Shown: positions 6,163 through 6,625 of the stretch, piece by piece
Numbering within the stretch: position 1 is the first letter of the stretch
Layout: every line of letters begins with the position of its first letter
Assembly (NCBI GenBank): GCA_964393115.1
Contig: CAYMST010000263.1
Location: forward strand, 1-6,625
Source of the DNA: CAYMST01 sp964393115
GTDB taxonomy: Bacteria; Bacteroidota; Bacteroidia; Cytophagales; Cyclobacteriaceae
Reading direction: 5' to 3'
Length of the DNA: 6,625 bases
Made by a program: the position numbers and the translations under genes
The notes under the pieces: generated by a model
What the model was told of the DNA's origin: nothing
What the model saw: only the letters and a program-made list of their open reading frames with translations
The model's database searches: none

Positions 6163-6625
6163 GTACATATATTTAGCTTGGCTTTTGATAGCCGTAGGAG
6201 TCTCATCGTGTAAGACTGTTTTTAATGGTCTAGGATCAAAACCGATCAATTTCCATTCGATTTCCGTTAACCAGATTAACTCGGAATTTCTAACCGCTAG
6301 GACAAAACTGAATATTTCTGATGGACAAAAAAACATCAATGCGATAGTTAATTTCAGAATAAAAAGAGACAGCATCGTATGGTTTTCAGTACAAAGTGCT
6401 ATGGGTATTGAGGGTGCAAGGGGCATTTTAACGCAAGACTCAGTCGCCTTCCTTGATCGTCTGAAAAAGAACTATGTGGTCATTGGGTACGATGACTTGC
6501 GTGAAAAATTCCATGTAGAATGTAATTATCACATGTTGGAATCAATAGTGCTAGGGAATTTGGCCAACGATTTAAATGCCGCTGACGCTATATTCAAAGA
6601 ATCAGACCAGTTTAGAATAGTCCAG
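6143..6625 (+). CDS. DUF4292-type lipoprotein, N-terminal part (cut by window end)
   Basis: The reading frame is open from ATG at 6143 to the last base, giving 161 codons; family members usually run to roughly 250 residues, so the 3' part lies outside the window. The N-terminus is a lipoprotein signal: Arg7, hydrophobic residues 8-20, and the lipobox VSSC with Cys23 as the lipidated residue, followed by Lys24. The mature part shows the pattern I associate with DUF4292: INFHSISVNQINSEFLTAR (35-53), then beta-strand-like blocks including IVNFRIKRDSIVWFSV (68-83), SAMGIEGARG (85-94) and NYVVIGYDDL (110-119). From general knowledge this family is thought to have an open beta-barrel like LolA/LolB, which bind lipoprotein acyl chains or lipids; that function is unproven here. 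It is probably anchored in the outer membrane or periplasmic leaflet. The start lies 20 bases inside the TPR gene in the +1 frame, and it is chosen because it is the only one giving a complete lipoprotein signal. Confidence 0.88.
   Translation, partial: MLNSTSRYIYLAWLLIAVGVSSCKTVFNGLGSKPINFHSISVNQINSEFLTARTKLNISDGQKNINAIVNFRIKRDSIVWFSVQSAMGIEGARGILTQDSVAFLDRLKKNYVVIGYDDLREKFHVECNYHMLESIVLGNLANDLNAADAIFKESDQFRIVQ

Noticed and set aside
6124..6426. 100-codon minus-strand frame opposite the lipoprotein gene
   Set aside because: The plus strand encodes a complete lipoprotein signal and DUF4292-like blocks across the same bases; the antisense frame has no recognisable features.

Overview
The window looks like a chromosomal segment of a Bacteroidota bacterium, most likely of the Cytophagia type, though the exact lineage is a guess. 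The evidence is moderately AT-rich DNA, an almost complete lack of Shine-Dalgarno sequences before good start codons, Bacteroidota-style -7 boxes (TAnnTTTG) ahead of some genes, and two genes I recognise as Bacteroidota-type: a small conserved protein of unknown function and a DUF4292 lipoprotein.

Left part (1-1059): purE, the class I N5-carboxyaminoimidazole ribonucleotide mutase of purine synthesis, reads right. A short conserved gene of unknown function reads left and meets it head to head; their stop codons overlap by four bases. A 280-base gap follows, with no gene and one plausible promoter near its right end.

Right part (1060-6625): five genes all read right and are packed tightly. 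They are an enoyl-CoA hydratase/isomerase family protein, a 14-helix polysaccharide flippase of the MOP/Wzx type, a sugar-phosphate nucleotidyltransferase with a C-terminal left-handed beta-helix, a secreted TPR-repeat protein, and the first 161 codons of a DUF4292 lipoprotein that runs off the window. Gaps shrink along the run: 40, 56 and 3 bases, then a 20-base overlap. The last three genes are probably translated from one message.

The flippase, nucleotidyltransferase, TPR protein and lipoprotein look like a cell-envelope module: one activates a sugar, one moves a lipid-linked glycan across the inner membrane, and two are exported proteins. The hydratase is more likely a metabolic neighbour than a partner. 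From memory, related genomes often carry a dUTPase gene between the flippase and the nucleotidyltransferase and an M23 peptidase after the lipoprotein. Here the dUTPase is absent, and the peptidase would lie outside the window.

I found no mobile element, CRISPR array, tRNA, rRNA, toxin-antitoxin or defence system. The least explained items are the small leftward gene, the unknown substrate of the nucleotidyltransferase and the TPR/DUF4292 pair.
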